From: Solwaraspora sp. WMMA2056
GTDB lineage: Bacteria; Actinomycetota; Actinomycetes; Mycobacteriales; Micromonosporaceae
Assembly (NCBI RefSeq): GCF_030345095.1
Contig: NZ_CP128360.1
Location: 1,240,001 to 1,304,000 of the forward strand
DNA length: 64,000 nt
Direction of reading: 5' to 3'
A program made the position numbers and the translations under genes. Numbering within the stretch: the stretch's first letter is position 1; every line of letters begins with the position of its first letter. Below, piece after piece: positions 35,496 to 42,803 of the stretch. The notes under the pieces were generated by a model. That model ran no database searches and was not told the DNA's origin. It saw only the letters and a program-made list of their open reading frames with translations.

Positions 35496-36194
35496 TCAGG
35501 AGCCGGGGGCGGCCAGCTGCGCCGGTACGTAGCCGAACTCGATCGCCCGCCTGGTCAGCTCGGCCTTGTTGCCCACGGCGAGCTTGGTCCGGATCCGCTT
35601 CACGTAGGTGTCGACGGTGGCGGCGGTCAACCCCAGTTCCCGGGCGGCCTGTGCGTGAGTGAGACCCCGGGCGATCAGCCGCAGGGTCTGCACCTCCCGG
35701 GGAGCGAGCGCCGGAAGCTGTCGGCTTTCGGCGGCGACCGAGCCGGTACGGGCCGGCACCGCCCGGACGGGCTCGGCCGGTGCCCACTGCAGACCCCGTC
35801 CGAGGTGGATTCCGCCGGACACGACGGCGTTCAGGGCGATGCGCATCTCAGCCGGGTCGGTCGCCGCCGCGACGAGCACCGAACGGGCACCGCACCGGAC
35901 TGCGGCCAGTGCCGAGCTCATCGCCGTCGCCGAGGCCACCACCAGGGTCGGCCACCGGTCGCAGATCCGGCGCAGCTGCGCCGGGGGCAGGTCGACGCCG
36001 AGCACCGCCACCGTCGGCCGACGCGGCGCGGCGCAGGTGTCGGGCACCGTACCGTTGTGCAGGTCCTGGACCTGACAGCGCAGCGCGACGTCGCGGATCC
36101 GGTCGGCCTCGGAGAGCAGGAAGCGTACGCCCATGCCGGCCAGCGGATCCCGGACGAGGGCGACGACGTCGTACGGGGCCGGTTCGACGGTCAA
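35496..36194 (-). CDS. LuxR-type regulator with a degenerate receiver domain
   Basis: About 232 residues. The N-terminal half (about 5-145) has the alternating strand/helix order of a receiver (VVALVRDPLAGMGVRFLL, TVAVLGVDLPPAQLRRI, TLVVASATAMSSALAAV, GARSVLVAAATDPAEMRIAL), but no acidic phosphorylation pocket is clear, so it is probably phosphorylation-independent. The C-terminal helix-turn-helix (about 165-225) reads LAPREVQTLRLIARGLTHAQAARELGLTAATVDTYVKRIRTKL. The TTG at 36194 is chosen because GGGAGG sits five bases upstream; GTG 36272 would add an Arg-rich extension. It lies downstream of a second, shorter LuxR protein with a very similar HTH. Confidence 0.8.
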   Translation of the reverse strand: MTVEPAPYDVVALVRDPLAGMGVRFLLSEADRIRDVALRCQVQDLHNGTVPDTCAAPRRPTVAVLGVDLPPAQLRRICDRWPTLVVASATAMSSALAAVRCGARSVLVAAATDPAEMRIALNAVVSGGIHLGRGLQWAPAEPVRAVPARTGSVAAESRQLPALAPREVQTLRLIARGLTHAQAARELGLTAATVDTYVKRIRTKLAVGNKAELTRRAIEFGYVPAQLAAPGS

Positions 36195-36349
36195 CGCGTC
36201 CTCCCGTGCGGCGCTGCGCCGGGGCGCCCGCCTGGCTGCCCGGGTTGCGGCGACCCGCCGCCGGTACGCCACCCACCTGGTAATCCAACCGGCAGCCTGG
36301 GGCCGGCGACAGGAAATCGCACCGGCAGAACCGGAGCGACGAGACGTGC

Positions 36350-36940
36350 TCAGCGCTCGGCGGAGCTGGCCTGCGCGTACCCGAGCTCGATCGCCCGCCG
36401 GGTGAGGTCGGCCTTGTTGACCGCGTCGAGTTTGCGGCGCAGCCGCTTCGCGTACGTGTGGACGGTCGCCTCGGTGACGCCGATGCGCCGGGCTACCTGC
36501 CGGTGGGTCAGGCCCTGGGTGATGCCCTGCAGGACATCGAGTTCCCGGTAGGTCAACGGGATCCGGTCCGGTGGTGCCGGCTCGTCGACGGATGCGACGA
36601 ACCGGTCGACCAGCCCGGCCGAGACGTACCGGCCTCCCGCGGCGGCCGCCGCCATCGCCAGGTCGAGATCGGGTACGGGGTCGCCGACGGCGACCAGCGC
36701 ACGCACTCCCGCCCGCAGCAGCCCCACCAGGTCCACCGGTTCGTCGGCCGGGACGGCCAGGACCACGCGGCGCTTTCCGGCAGCTGCGGCCACGGCGGCG
36801 TACCGGCCGGCGGGCAGCGACGCCCAGTCGAGCAGCAGCACCAGCTGTGGCGTCGTCGGCTCAGCGGCCGGGTCGGTGGGCATCGTGCGGTCGGTGGGCA
36901 TCGTGCGGTCGGCGGGAACGGATCGGTCAGTCAGCGTCAT
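36350..36940 (-). CDS. Small LuxR-type regulator, degenerate receiver
   Basis: A 196-residue protein. A shortened receiver-like region (about 30-118; QLVLLLDWASLPAGRYAAV, RVVLAVPADEPVDLVGLLRAG, ALVAVGDPVPDLDLAM) lacks a clear phosphoacceptor. The HTH (about 125-185) reads LTYRELDVLQGITQGLTHRQVARRIGVTEATVHTYAKRLRRKL and is closely related to that of the next gene. The N-terminus contains MPTDRT twice, from an 18-bp tandem repeat near 36,875-36,915. Its start overlaps the stop of the EccA-like gene by 14 bp, so it is translationally coupled to the type VII locus and is a likely regulator of it. Confidence 0.8.
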   Translation of the reverse strand: MTLTDRSVPADRTMPTDRTMPTDPAAEPTTPQLVLLLDWASLPAGRYAAVAAAAGKRRVVLAVPADEPVDLVGLLRAGVRALVAVGDPVPDLDLAMAAAAAGGRYVSAGLVDRFVASVDEPAPPDRIPLTYRELDVLQGITQGLTHRQVARRIGVTEATVHTYAKRLRRKLDAVNKADLTRRAIELGYAQASSAER

Positions 36941-38942
36941 CAGGCACGTCCTGCGGTCGGAGGTCGGTCAGCTCGGCCTCGCTCGCCCCGGGGGTCGTGG
37001 CGACGCGTAGCGCGTGGCGTTCGGTCATCCGCTGGAACACGTGCCGGGCGGCCCGGCCGTTGCCGAATCCGTCGACCCGGGGGAGCCGGTCGAACAGTGC
37101 GGTCAGGGTGTCCCGGGTGGATCCGGTGAGCCGGTAGCGGTGCTGTTCGGCCTGGGCTTCGACGATGCGGACCAGCTCGGCCGACCGGTAGTCGGGGAAC
37201 CGCAGCGTACGGGTGAACCGGGACGCCAGGCCCGGGTTCGAGGCGACGAACCGGGCCATGTCGTCGGGGTAGCCGGCGGCGATGACGACGACGTCGTCGC
37301 GGTGGTCCTCCATCAGTTTGACCAGGGTGGCGACCGCTTCGGCGCCGAAGTCGGCGCCCTGCCCGGTCGGGGCGAGCGCGTACGCCTCGTCGATGAACAG
37401 CACGCCGCCCCGGGCCCGTTGGAAGACACCGGTGGTCTTCGGCGCGGTGTGTCCGACGTACTCACCGACCAGGTCGCTACGGCTGGCCTCGACGAGATGC
37501 CCCCGGGTGAGCAGGCCCAGCGCGTGCAGGATCCGACCGTACAGGCGGGCCACGGTGGTCTTGCCGGTCCCCGGGTTGCCGGCGAAGACCAGATGCCGGC
37601 TCAGCGGTGGCGGCGGCAGCCCGGCGTCGCGCCGCAACCGGACCAGCCGCATGACGGTGACCAGGGCGCCGACGTCGCGTTTGACGTCGTCGAGTCCGAC
37701 GAGCTGGTCGAGTTGGCGCAGCAGCCGGGCCACCGACTCGTCCGGGTCGGCCGGATCGTCGGCCGGCGCCGGGGCCGCCTGCCCCGGCGTCGGCTGCTCG
37801 TCACGGGGTCCCGGGTCGGGGCAGCGCAGCACCGCCCACGGTCCGCCGTGGACGGTGCCGTGCAGCGTCGGGCCGGCGAGCACAGTGGTGCACTCGGCGC
37901 CGACCTGCACGGCGACACCACCGGTGCCGGTGATCGCGCCGCCGCGTAGCAGCGGCCGGTGCGCGGTGTCGACGACCAGGCCGGTGCCGCCGGAGATCGT
38001 CGCGCCGTCGGCGGTGAGGTCGCCCCGGTCGCAGACGTGCACACCGGTCAGCCGGGCACCGGTGATCCGTCCGCCGGTCAGCTGCGCCGTCGCGCCGTCG
38101 GCCACCGCCACCCCGTGCTCGCCGCTGCCGTCCAGTTCGCATCCGGTCAGTTCGGCGCGGGCCTGCCCGCCGACGTGCACCGTGCTGTACCCGGACCCGG
38201 TGGCGACGACCCCGGTCATCGTGATCCGGGCCCGCCCGGTCAGGTACGCGGCGTTGCCGCGCGCGTCGACCAGCCGACCTGCGGTGACGGTCAGTCGGGC
38301 GTCGTCGCGGGCTGCCAGCGCCGAGTCCCGTACCCCGGTGAGCGTGCAGTCGTCGAGCCGTACCTCGGCGGTACCGGTGGCCAGGACCCCGGCGCCGGTG
38401 CTGTCCTCGATCCGGCTGCCGGTGACGTCGACCCGGCCGCCGACGACCCGCAGCCCGCAGCCGCCGACCCCGGCCAGGAGACAGTCGGTGACCGTGACGG
38501 TGGCGTCGTCGGTCACCTGGACCCCGTCGCCGGCGACCTGCCGGATGGTCACCCGACGCAGCGTCGCCGTCGTGGTGCCGGTGACCATCACGCCGGCACC
38601 GACGACCGTGCAGTCCTCCAGGAGCGCGTTGCCCTGGTCGAGCAGCACGGCGGCGGTGTGCCCGTCCGGCGTACCCGGGTGGGTCGGCGGCGCCTCGAAG
38701 ACCACGCCCCGGATGGTCACCGTCGCGCCGACCACCAGCACCGGGGCGACCGGCGTGACGATCCGGACGGATCCCGGTTCGCCCTCGGCGACCAGGGTGA
38801 CGGCCCGGTCGAGGACCAGCGCCTCCCGGTAGCGGCCGGCCCGGATCGTGACGGTGCCGCCGACGGCGGCCGCCCGCAGGGCGGCACCGACGCTGCGGTG
38901 GGCGCCCCAACCGTGCGTCGCTACCCGCAGACGTGTGGTCAT
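36927..38942 (-). CDS. Type VII secretion-linked AAA+ ATPase (EccA/CbxX type) fused to an N-terminal right-handed beta-helix
   Basis: A 671-residue protein. Residues about 15-390 form a parallel beta-helix, seen as short repeated turns with G-V/T-V-T-D/G spacing (TVTIRGVVFEAPP, ATVTVTDCLLAGVGGCGLRV, AEVRLDDCTLTGVRDSAL, ARAELTGCELDGSGEHGVAV). Residues about 415-671 are a CbxX/CfxQ-type AAA+ domain: GLDDVKRDV, Walker A GNPGTGKTT, Walker B GGVLFIDEAYAL, sensor VVVIAAGYPDDM and an arginine in LASRFTRTLRF. In mycobacteria EccA is a cytosolic ATPase with an N-terminal TPR domain; here a beta-helix replaces it. The start is ATG 38942. It is divergent from the first WXG100 gene and followed by a coupled LuxR gene. 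Confidence 0.88.
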   Translation of the reverse strand: MTTRLRVATHGWGAHRSVGAALRAAAVGGTVTIRAGRYREALVLDRAVTLVAEGEPGSVRIVTPVAPVLVVGATVTIRGVVFEAPPTHPGTPDGHTAAVLLDQGNALLEDCTVVGAGVMVTGTTTATLRRVTIRQVAGDGVQVTDDATVTVTDCLLAGVGGCGLRVVGGRVDVTGSRIEDSTGAGVLATGTAEVRLDDCTLTGVRDSALAARDDARLTVTAGRLVDARGNAAYLTGRARITMTGVVATGSGYSTVHVGGQARAELTGCELDGSGEHGVAVADGATAQLTGGRITGARLTGVHVCDRGDLTADGATISGGTGLVVDTAHRPLLRGGAITGTGGVAVQVGAECTTVLAGPTLHGTVHGGPWAVLRCPDPGPRDEQPTPGQAAPAPADDPADPDESVARLLRQLDQLVGLDDVKRDVGALVTVMRLVRLRRDAGLPPPPLSRHLVFAGNPGTGKTTVARLYGRILHALGLLTRGHLVEASRSDLVGEYVGHTAPKTTGVFQRARGGVLFIDEAYALAPTGQGADFGAEAVATLVKLMEDHRDDVVVIAAGYPDDMARFVASNPGLASRFTRTLRFPDYRSAELVRIVEAQAEQHRYRLTGSTRDTLTALFDRLPRVDGFGNGRAARHVFQRMTERHALRVATTPGASEAELTDLRPQDVPDDAD

Positions 38943-39079
38943 TGGCCCGATTCTCGGCGGTGCCTGGCCTGGCGCACCACGTCCCTGTTCTGGTCGCCCG
39001 CCCCGACGTCGGGGATTTGGTGACTGGTGGTGCCCGGGCCGGCCGGACACGATGACGGATGCCAGGTGGAGGACGCGAA

Positions 39080-39118
39080 ATGAGGCAGGTGAACCGACGG
39101 TGGCCGACTACGGCGTAA
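39080..39118 (+). CDS. Candidate 12-codon leader peptide overlapping the first WXG100 gene
   Basis: GGAGG at 39068-39072 is well spaced (7 nt) before ATG 39080, which opens a 12-codon frame (MRQVNRRWPTTA) ending at TAA 39116-39118. It overlaps the GTG start (39100) of the WXG100 gene in another frame. It may couple or attenuate translation of the secretion locus, or be chance. Confidence 0.3.
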   Translation: MRQVNRRWPTTA

Positions 39119-39423
39119 CCCCGTTGCAGGTGCAGGCCGGCGCGCAGAGCGCCGCCGCGATCGCCGACGAGATCTCCGTCGGGCTCGATCAGCTGCGGCA
39201 GTACGTGGCGTCGCTGCGCGGCGCATGGGAAGGCGTGGCGCAGGTGAGTTTCGACGAGCTGATGCAGCGGTGGGCGGTCGATGCCCAGAACCTGCACAAC
39301 GCGCTGATGGGGATCTCGAACGGGCTGAACACCACCTACCAGAACTACGTGGGCAGCGAGACGGCCAACAACCAGTCGGTGCAGCAGGTCCTCGCGTCCA
39401 TGCCACCGGCCCGGCTCGGCTGA
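39100..39423 (+). CDS. WXG100-family small protein (ESX substrate type)
   Basis: A 107-residue helical-hairpin protein: helix 1 (about 8-38), the turn motif WEG in SLRGAWEGVAQVSFDELMQRW, then helix 2 (about 50-90), ending in a flexible tail. This is the WXG100 layout of proteins exported as dimers by type VII systems. The start is GTG 39100, with AGGTGA upstream; ATG 39052 in frame would add 16 residues without a good ribosome site. It is the first plus-strand gene of the locus. The next gene begins 19 bp later and encodes a likely dimer partner. Confidence 0.88.
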   Translation: MADYGVTPLQVQAGAQSAAAIADEISVGLDQLRQYVASLRGAWEGVAQVSFDELMQRWAVDAQNLHNALMGISNGLNTTYQNYVGSETANNQSVQQVLASMPPARLG

Positions 39424-39442
39424 CGACGTCAAGGAGTGATCG

Positions 39443-39754
39443 ATGAGCATCGACAGTAGTTTTCTGCGGGTCACCTCGGCGCAGGAGACCGCCGGTAGCT
39501 ACGTGCTGTCCCGGTCCGCCGAGATGGAGGAACGGCTCTCCCAGCTGAAGACCCAGCTCGCCGAGTTGGAGTCGATCTGGACCGGTGAGGCCCGGGAGCA
39601 CTACTTCGAGCTGCGTAACCAGTGGAGCGTCGCCGCCGCCGACCTGTTCGGACCCACCGGGGTGCTCGGCATGGTCGGCCACGCGCTGAACACCTGCTGG
39701 GACAACTACACCGGGGCGGAGGAGAGCAACCGGGCGACGTGGCGGTCGTCGTGA
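39443..39754 (+). CDS. WXG100-family small protein (partner)
   Basis: A 103-residue helical-hairpin protein with WTG in the turn (LAELESIWTGEAREHYFELRNQW). The RSAEMEERLSQLKTQL helix before it and AAADLFGPTGVLGMVGHALNTCWDNY after it fit the family. AAGGAG lies seven bases before ATG 39443. It overlaps the eccD start by four bases (GTGA). It probably forms a heterodimer with the preceding protein; such paired WXG100 genes directly before eccD or eccC are typical of actinobacterial loci. Confidence 0.85.
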   Translation: MSIDSSFLRVTSAQETAGSYVLSRSAEMEERLSQLKTQLAELESIWTGEAREHYFELRNQWSVAAADLFGPTGVLGMVGHALNTCWDNYTGAEESNRATWRSS

Positions 39755-41163
39755 CGCCGGCCACCGCCGGCACCGGCGTCGGCGCCGATCTCAGCACCGG
39801 CGCCGGTGCCGCGACGGGCCACCGCTGTCCGGTCACCGTGGTCGGTGCCCACCGCCGGGTCGACCTCGCCCTGCCGGTGGACGTGCCGGTCGGCGAGTAT
39901 CTCGGGCTGATCCTCGACCTGTGTGAGCAGCCCACCACCGGCGCCCACCCGCAGGTGTGGTCGCTGGCCCCGTTGGGCGCTCGGCCGCTGCCGCTGGACG
40001 CCCCGCTCGCCGACTGCGCACCGACCGAGGGGATGGTGCTGTACCTGGTCGACCTGGCCGCCGACGAGGACCACGAGGCGCAGGTGACCGACATCGACGA
40101 GGTGGTCGCCGAAGCCACCGACGAGTTGGGGCGGTGGCGGTGGAACCAACGGGCGGCGGCCGCGACCCTGGTGGCGGCGGGCGTCGGGTGGCTGGTGGCG
40201 ACGGTCGGCTTGGCGACGTTCGGGCCTGCGGCGTCCGGACCGGCCACGTCCGGGCCGGGTCGGCCGGTCGGTGTCGAGCTGCTCGCCGTCGTCGTTGGGC
40301 TGGCCGTTCCGGGGCTGGTCGCCCTCGCCCGACGGCGCGGCTGGCCGTTGCCGGAGCCGCTGCTGGCCGGCCTGGCCCTGACCGCCCCGGTCGCCCTGGG
40401 CTGCGCCGGCGCGATGACGCTGGGCAGTGTGTCGGGCGCGGCGGTGGCCGCCAGCGTCGGCGGTCTGCTGGCGTTCGCGGCGGCGCCGTCCGCCGGGACG
40501 CTGGCGGTGGCGTTGTGGATCGCCGTCGCCGCCGGGTGCGCCGTACCGCTGGTCGTGCTGCGGCCCTCGGGCGCCGGCCTGCTGGCGGTGGTGGCGCTGG
40601 TCGGTTTCGCGATGTTGGTCGCCGCCGCGCCGGCCGCCGGCCGGCTGGCCATGTTCGGCCAGGGCCGGGCCGGTTCGGCGCCGGCTGACGACCCGGTGAC
40701 GGTCACCGCGGCGGTACGCCGGGCGTACCGGGTCCTGGCCGGGTGGACGGTGGCGGCGGCGCTGCTCACCGCGACCGGCCTGGTGGGGGTGGCCCGATCG
40801 CCGGACTGGGCGGCGTGGCTGCTGGTCGGCGCGCTGGCGGTGGCGTTGGTGCTGCGTGCGGTCAGCCACGAGTTCGCGGTGGAGGCGGTGGCGACGGTCG
40901 CTGCCGCGGCGGCCGGCCTGGTCACCCTGACCGTGACCGTCGCAGCCCGGTGGCCGGTCGCGGTCGCAGTGGGCGTGCTGGTGGCGCTGACCCTGGTGGG
41001 CTGCGGCGCCTGGCTGGCGTCGCGGTCGCCGCTGGCGGACCGTCGGCCCCGCTGGCTGCTGGGTGCCTCGGCGCTGTTCGTGGCGGTGGCGCTGGTCGCG
41101 GCGCTGACGATCTGGGGGGCGGTGGGCGTGATGCTCGACCTGGGCCGGTCGATCGCGTCCTGA
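39751..41163 (+). CDS. eccD: Type VII secretion membrane protein EccD
   Basis: About 470 residues: an N-terminal ubiquitin-like domain (about 15-95; CPVTVVGAHRRVDLALPVDVPVGEYLGLILDL and MVLYLVDLA), a charged linker, then about 11 hydrophobic helices (about 130-465). This is the EccD layout; EccD dimers form the membrane pore region of the ESX complex. The GTG at 39751 overlaps the stop of the WXG100 gene as GTGA, so translation is coupled. The helices are Ala/Val/Leu-rich and several loops are short. Confidence 0.88.
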   Translation: MTPATAGTGVGADLSTGAGAATGHRCPVTVVGAHRRVDLALPVDVPVGEYLGLILDLCEQPTTGAHPQVWSLAPLGARPLPLDAPLADCAPTEGMVLYLVDLAADEDHEAQVTDIDEVVAEATDELGRWRWNQRAAAATLVAAGVGWLVATVGLATFGPAASGPATSGPGRPVGVELLAVVVGLAVPGLVALARRRGWPLPEPLLAGLALTAPVALGCAGAMTLGSVSGAAVAASVGGLLAFAAAPSAGTLAVALWIAVAAGCAVPLVVLRPSGAGLLAVVALVGFAMLVAAAPAAGRLAMFGQGRAGSAPADDPVTVTAAVRRAYRVLAGWTVAAALLTATGLVGVARSPDWAAWLLVGALAVALVLRAVSHEFAVEAVATVAAAAAGLVTLTVTVAARWPVAVAVGVLVALTLVGCGAWLASRSPLADRRPRWLLGASALFVAVALVAALTIWGAVGVMLDLGRSIAS

Positions 41164-41191
41164 CCGGCCCAGGTCGAGCAGGCCCGGAGGA

Positions 41192-41812
41192 TCAGCCGGA
41201 GTCGAACCGGGAGTGGTCGTCGGCGGTGGCGTACCCGTCGCCGGTGGCCTCCAACGCCTGGACGTACGCGCCGAGCAGCTGCAGCGTCTTGGCGAAGTCG
41301 TCCAGCGCCTGCGCCATGTACGGACGGATCCCGGGGAATTCGTCGGTCCCGTCGGCGAACCCGATCGCGTAGGTTTGCAGGGAGTCCGGTACGTCCCGCC
41401 GGATGTAGTACTGCTGGTGTGGCGCGCCGGGGTTGTCCTGCACGATCTCGTCGTGGGTCACGGTCTGCCCGAAGACGGTGTCCTGGGTCGTCGCCACCCG
41501 GTTGCGGAGCTCCTCGTACCGGGCGGTGAGGTCCCGCACGGCGGTGAGCAGGGACCCTTCGGTGGCGGCCAGGTCGGCCAACGACACGGACAGTTGGGAG
41601 TAGGTCGCGGTGCGGCCGTCCTCGTCCGACTCGCCGGAGCTGTCCGACGAGCCGCCGGGTTCGTAGGAGATCGAGAAGCCCGGGTCGACGGTGACCGAGT
41701 CCAGGGTGATCTGTTCCGGCGGCGGCGAGGAGTCGCCGCCCGGGTTCGGTGGGGGCACCGGCAGGCCCGGGTCGCGGACCTCGTCACCCGGATTGTTGCT
41801 CGTCGTTCCCAT
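41192..41812 (-). CDS. ESX-associated helical protein on the opposite strand
   Basis: A 206-residue acidic protein. The first 75 residues are Pro/Gly/Ser/Asp-rich (PVPPPNPGGDSSPPPEQITLDSVTV); the rest (about 80-206) are long helices with EGSLLTAVRDLTARYEELRNRVATTQ and IRPYMAQALDDFAKTLQLLGAYVQALEAT, similar in feel to WXG100 or PE/EspC-type helices but without a W-x-G turn. The start at 41812 has GGAGGT upstream. It is the only minus-strand gene inside the secretion cluster and could be a substrate or accessory factor; no family name is offered. Confidence 0.7.
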   Translation of the reverse strand: MGTTSNNPGDEVRDPGLPVPPPNPGGDSSPPPEQITLDSVTVDPGFSISYEPGGSSDSSGESDEDGRTATYSQLSVSLADLAATEGSLLTAVRDLTARYEELRNRVATTQDTVFGQTVTHDEIVQDNPGAPHQQYYIRRDVPDSLQTYAIGFADGTDEFPGIRPYMAQALDDFAKTLQLLGAYVQALEATGDGYATADDHSRFDSG

Positions 41813-41996
41813 GCCACCTCCCGGTCGTGCCGTCGTTCCGGCGCAGCATCCCCCGGATCCGGTGACCACCGGAACGTCCATGTTCTGGGTACCGGGCCCG
41901 AAAGCGGAGCTGTCCGGGGCATCGGCCGGCGACCTACGGTGACCGCATCCGGCGTCGCGTCGCCTGGCGCGCCCGCAGGTGGGGAAAGGAGCCGGC
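41813..41996. promoter_or_regulatory. Divergent intergenic region inside the type VII cluster
   Basis: The stretch separates the minus-strand helical protein gene from the second WXG100 pair and must hold at least one promoter. No clear -35/-10 pair or palindrome stands out. The AAAGGA before ATG 41997 is a strong ribosome site. Confidence 0.4.
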
Positions 41997-42293
41997 ATGC
42001 CGTTGATGTACTACGTCGACATGGACGCGGTGCGTGCCGCGATCACGACCATCAGGACCGAACGCGACACCGTCGACGAGCTGCTGACCGGCATCGAGGG
42101 CGCGTTGGACAGCGCCACCGCCGTCTGGTCCGGGCCGGCGGCGTCGACCTTCGCCGACCTGTCGCAGCAGTTGGTCGGCGCGAACACCGACCTGATCGAC
42201 GCGATCGACGCGATCATCGGCCGGATGCAGACCACCCTGGACAACTACGAGCGTACGGAGACCGCGAACTACTACACCATCCGGGGAACCTGA
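41997..42293 (+). CDS. WXG100-family small protein (second pair)
   Basis: A 98-residue helical hairpin: helix 1 (about 6-38; DMDAVRAAITTIRTERDTVDELLTGIEGAL), the turn WSG in TAVWSGPAASTF, and helix 2 (about 50-85; LSQQLVGANTDLIDAIDAIIGRM), ending in YYTIRGT. It starts at ATG 41997, with AAAGGAG upstream. The next gene starts one base after its stop, so the two are cotranslated and probably dimerise. Confidence 0.88.
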   Translation: MPLMYYVDMDAVRAAITTIRTERDTVDELLTGIEGALDSATAVWSGPAASTFADLSQQLVGANTDLIDAIDAIIGRMQTTLDNYERTETANYYTIRGT

Positions 42294-42294
42294 C

Positions 42295-42780
42295 ATGCCC
42301 CTGGCCGACAACCCGCTCGGGCCGAACCCGGTCTACAACACCAGCAGCATCTCCTGCGACATCACCACCCTGGCCGCCAACGGCCAGCAGGTGCTCGACG
42401 ACGCCGGCCGGGTCGCGGGATGCCTGGAACGGATCGTCGGCGCGCTGAACGGCCTGTCCGAGGCGGGCGCCTGGCTGGGTCCGAGCGCGACCGACGCACA
42501 GCTGCTGTTCGACAACTTCAACGCGGCGGCCAGCGAGCTGTTCAACGACGAACCACCCGGGCTCTTCGCGGTGATCGGGGTCAATCTGCGTCGGGCGGCG
42601 CTGAACTACGACGCCGCCGAGACCCAGATCGTCGCCATGTTCGACGCGTTCGTCGACGTGGTCGGCGGTGGCTCCGGCGGCGGCACCGGCCCGTCCGGCG
42701 GTCCGGATCCGTCCGGCGGCGACACCCCGCCGGGCGGCACCCCCAACCCCGTGACCCTCACCGAGGTGGCCCGGTCCTGA
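42295..42780 (+). CDS. WXG100-like protein with a Gly/Pro-rich tail
   Basis: A 161-residue protein. The N-terminal 120 residues form a helical hairpin with a WLG turn (LSEAGAWLGPSATDAQLLFDNF). The last 40 residues are Gly/Ser/Pro-rich (GGGSGGGTGPSGGPDPSGGD), an extension not usual for WXG100 proteins and possibly flexible outside the cell. It follows the previous WXG100 gene by one base and precedes eccC by 23 bp. It is likely a secreted partner. Confidence 0.78.
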   Translation: MPLADNPLGPNPVYNTSSISCDITTLAANGQQVLDDAGRVAGCLERIVGALNGLSEAGAWLGPSATDAQLLFDNFNAAASELFNDEPPGLFAVIGVNLRRAALNYDAAETQIVAMFDAFVDVVGGGSGGGTGPSGGPDPSGGDTPPGGTPNPVTLTEVARS

Positions 42781-42803
42781 ACCGGGCCGGACCACAGGAA
42801 GCC

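Noticed and set aside
42420-42803. Upstream extension of the eccC frame through the WXG100-like gene
   Set aside because: ATG 42804 has a ribosome site and places the two membrane helices at the normal distance from the N-terminus; the extension overlaps a supported gene.
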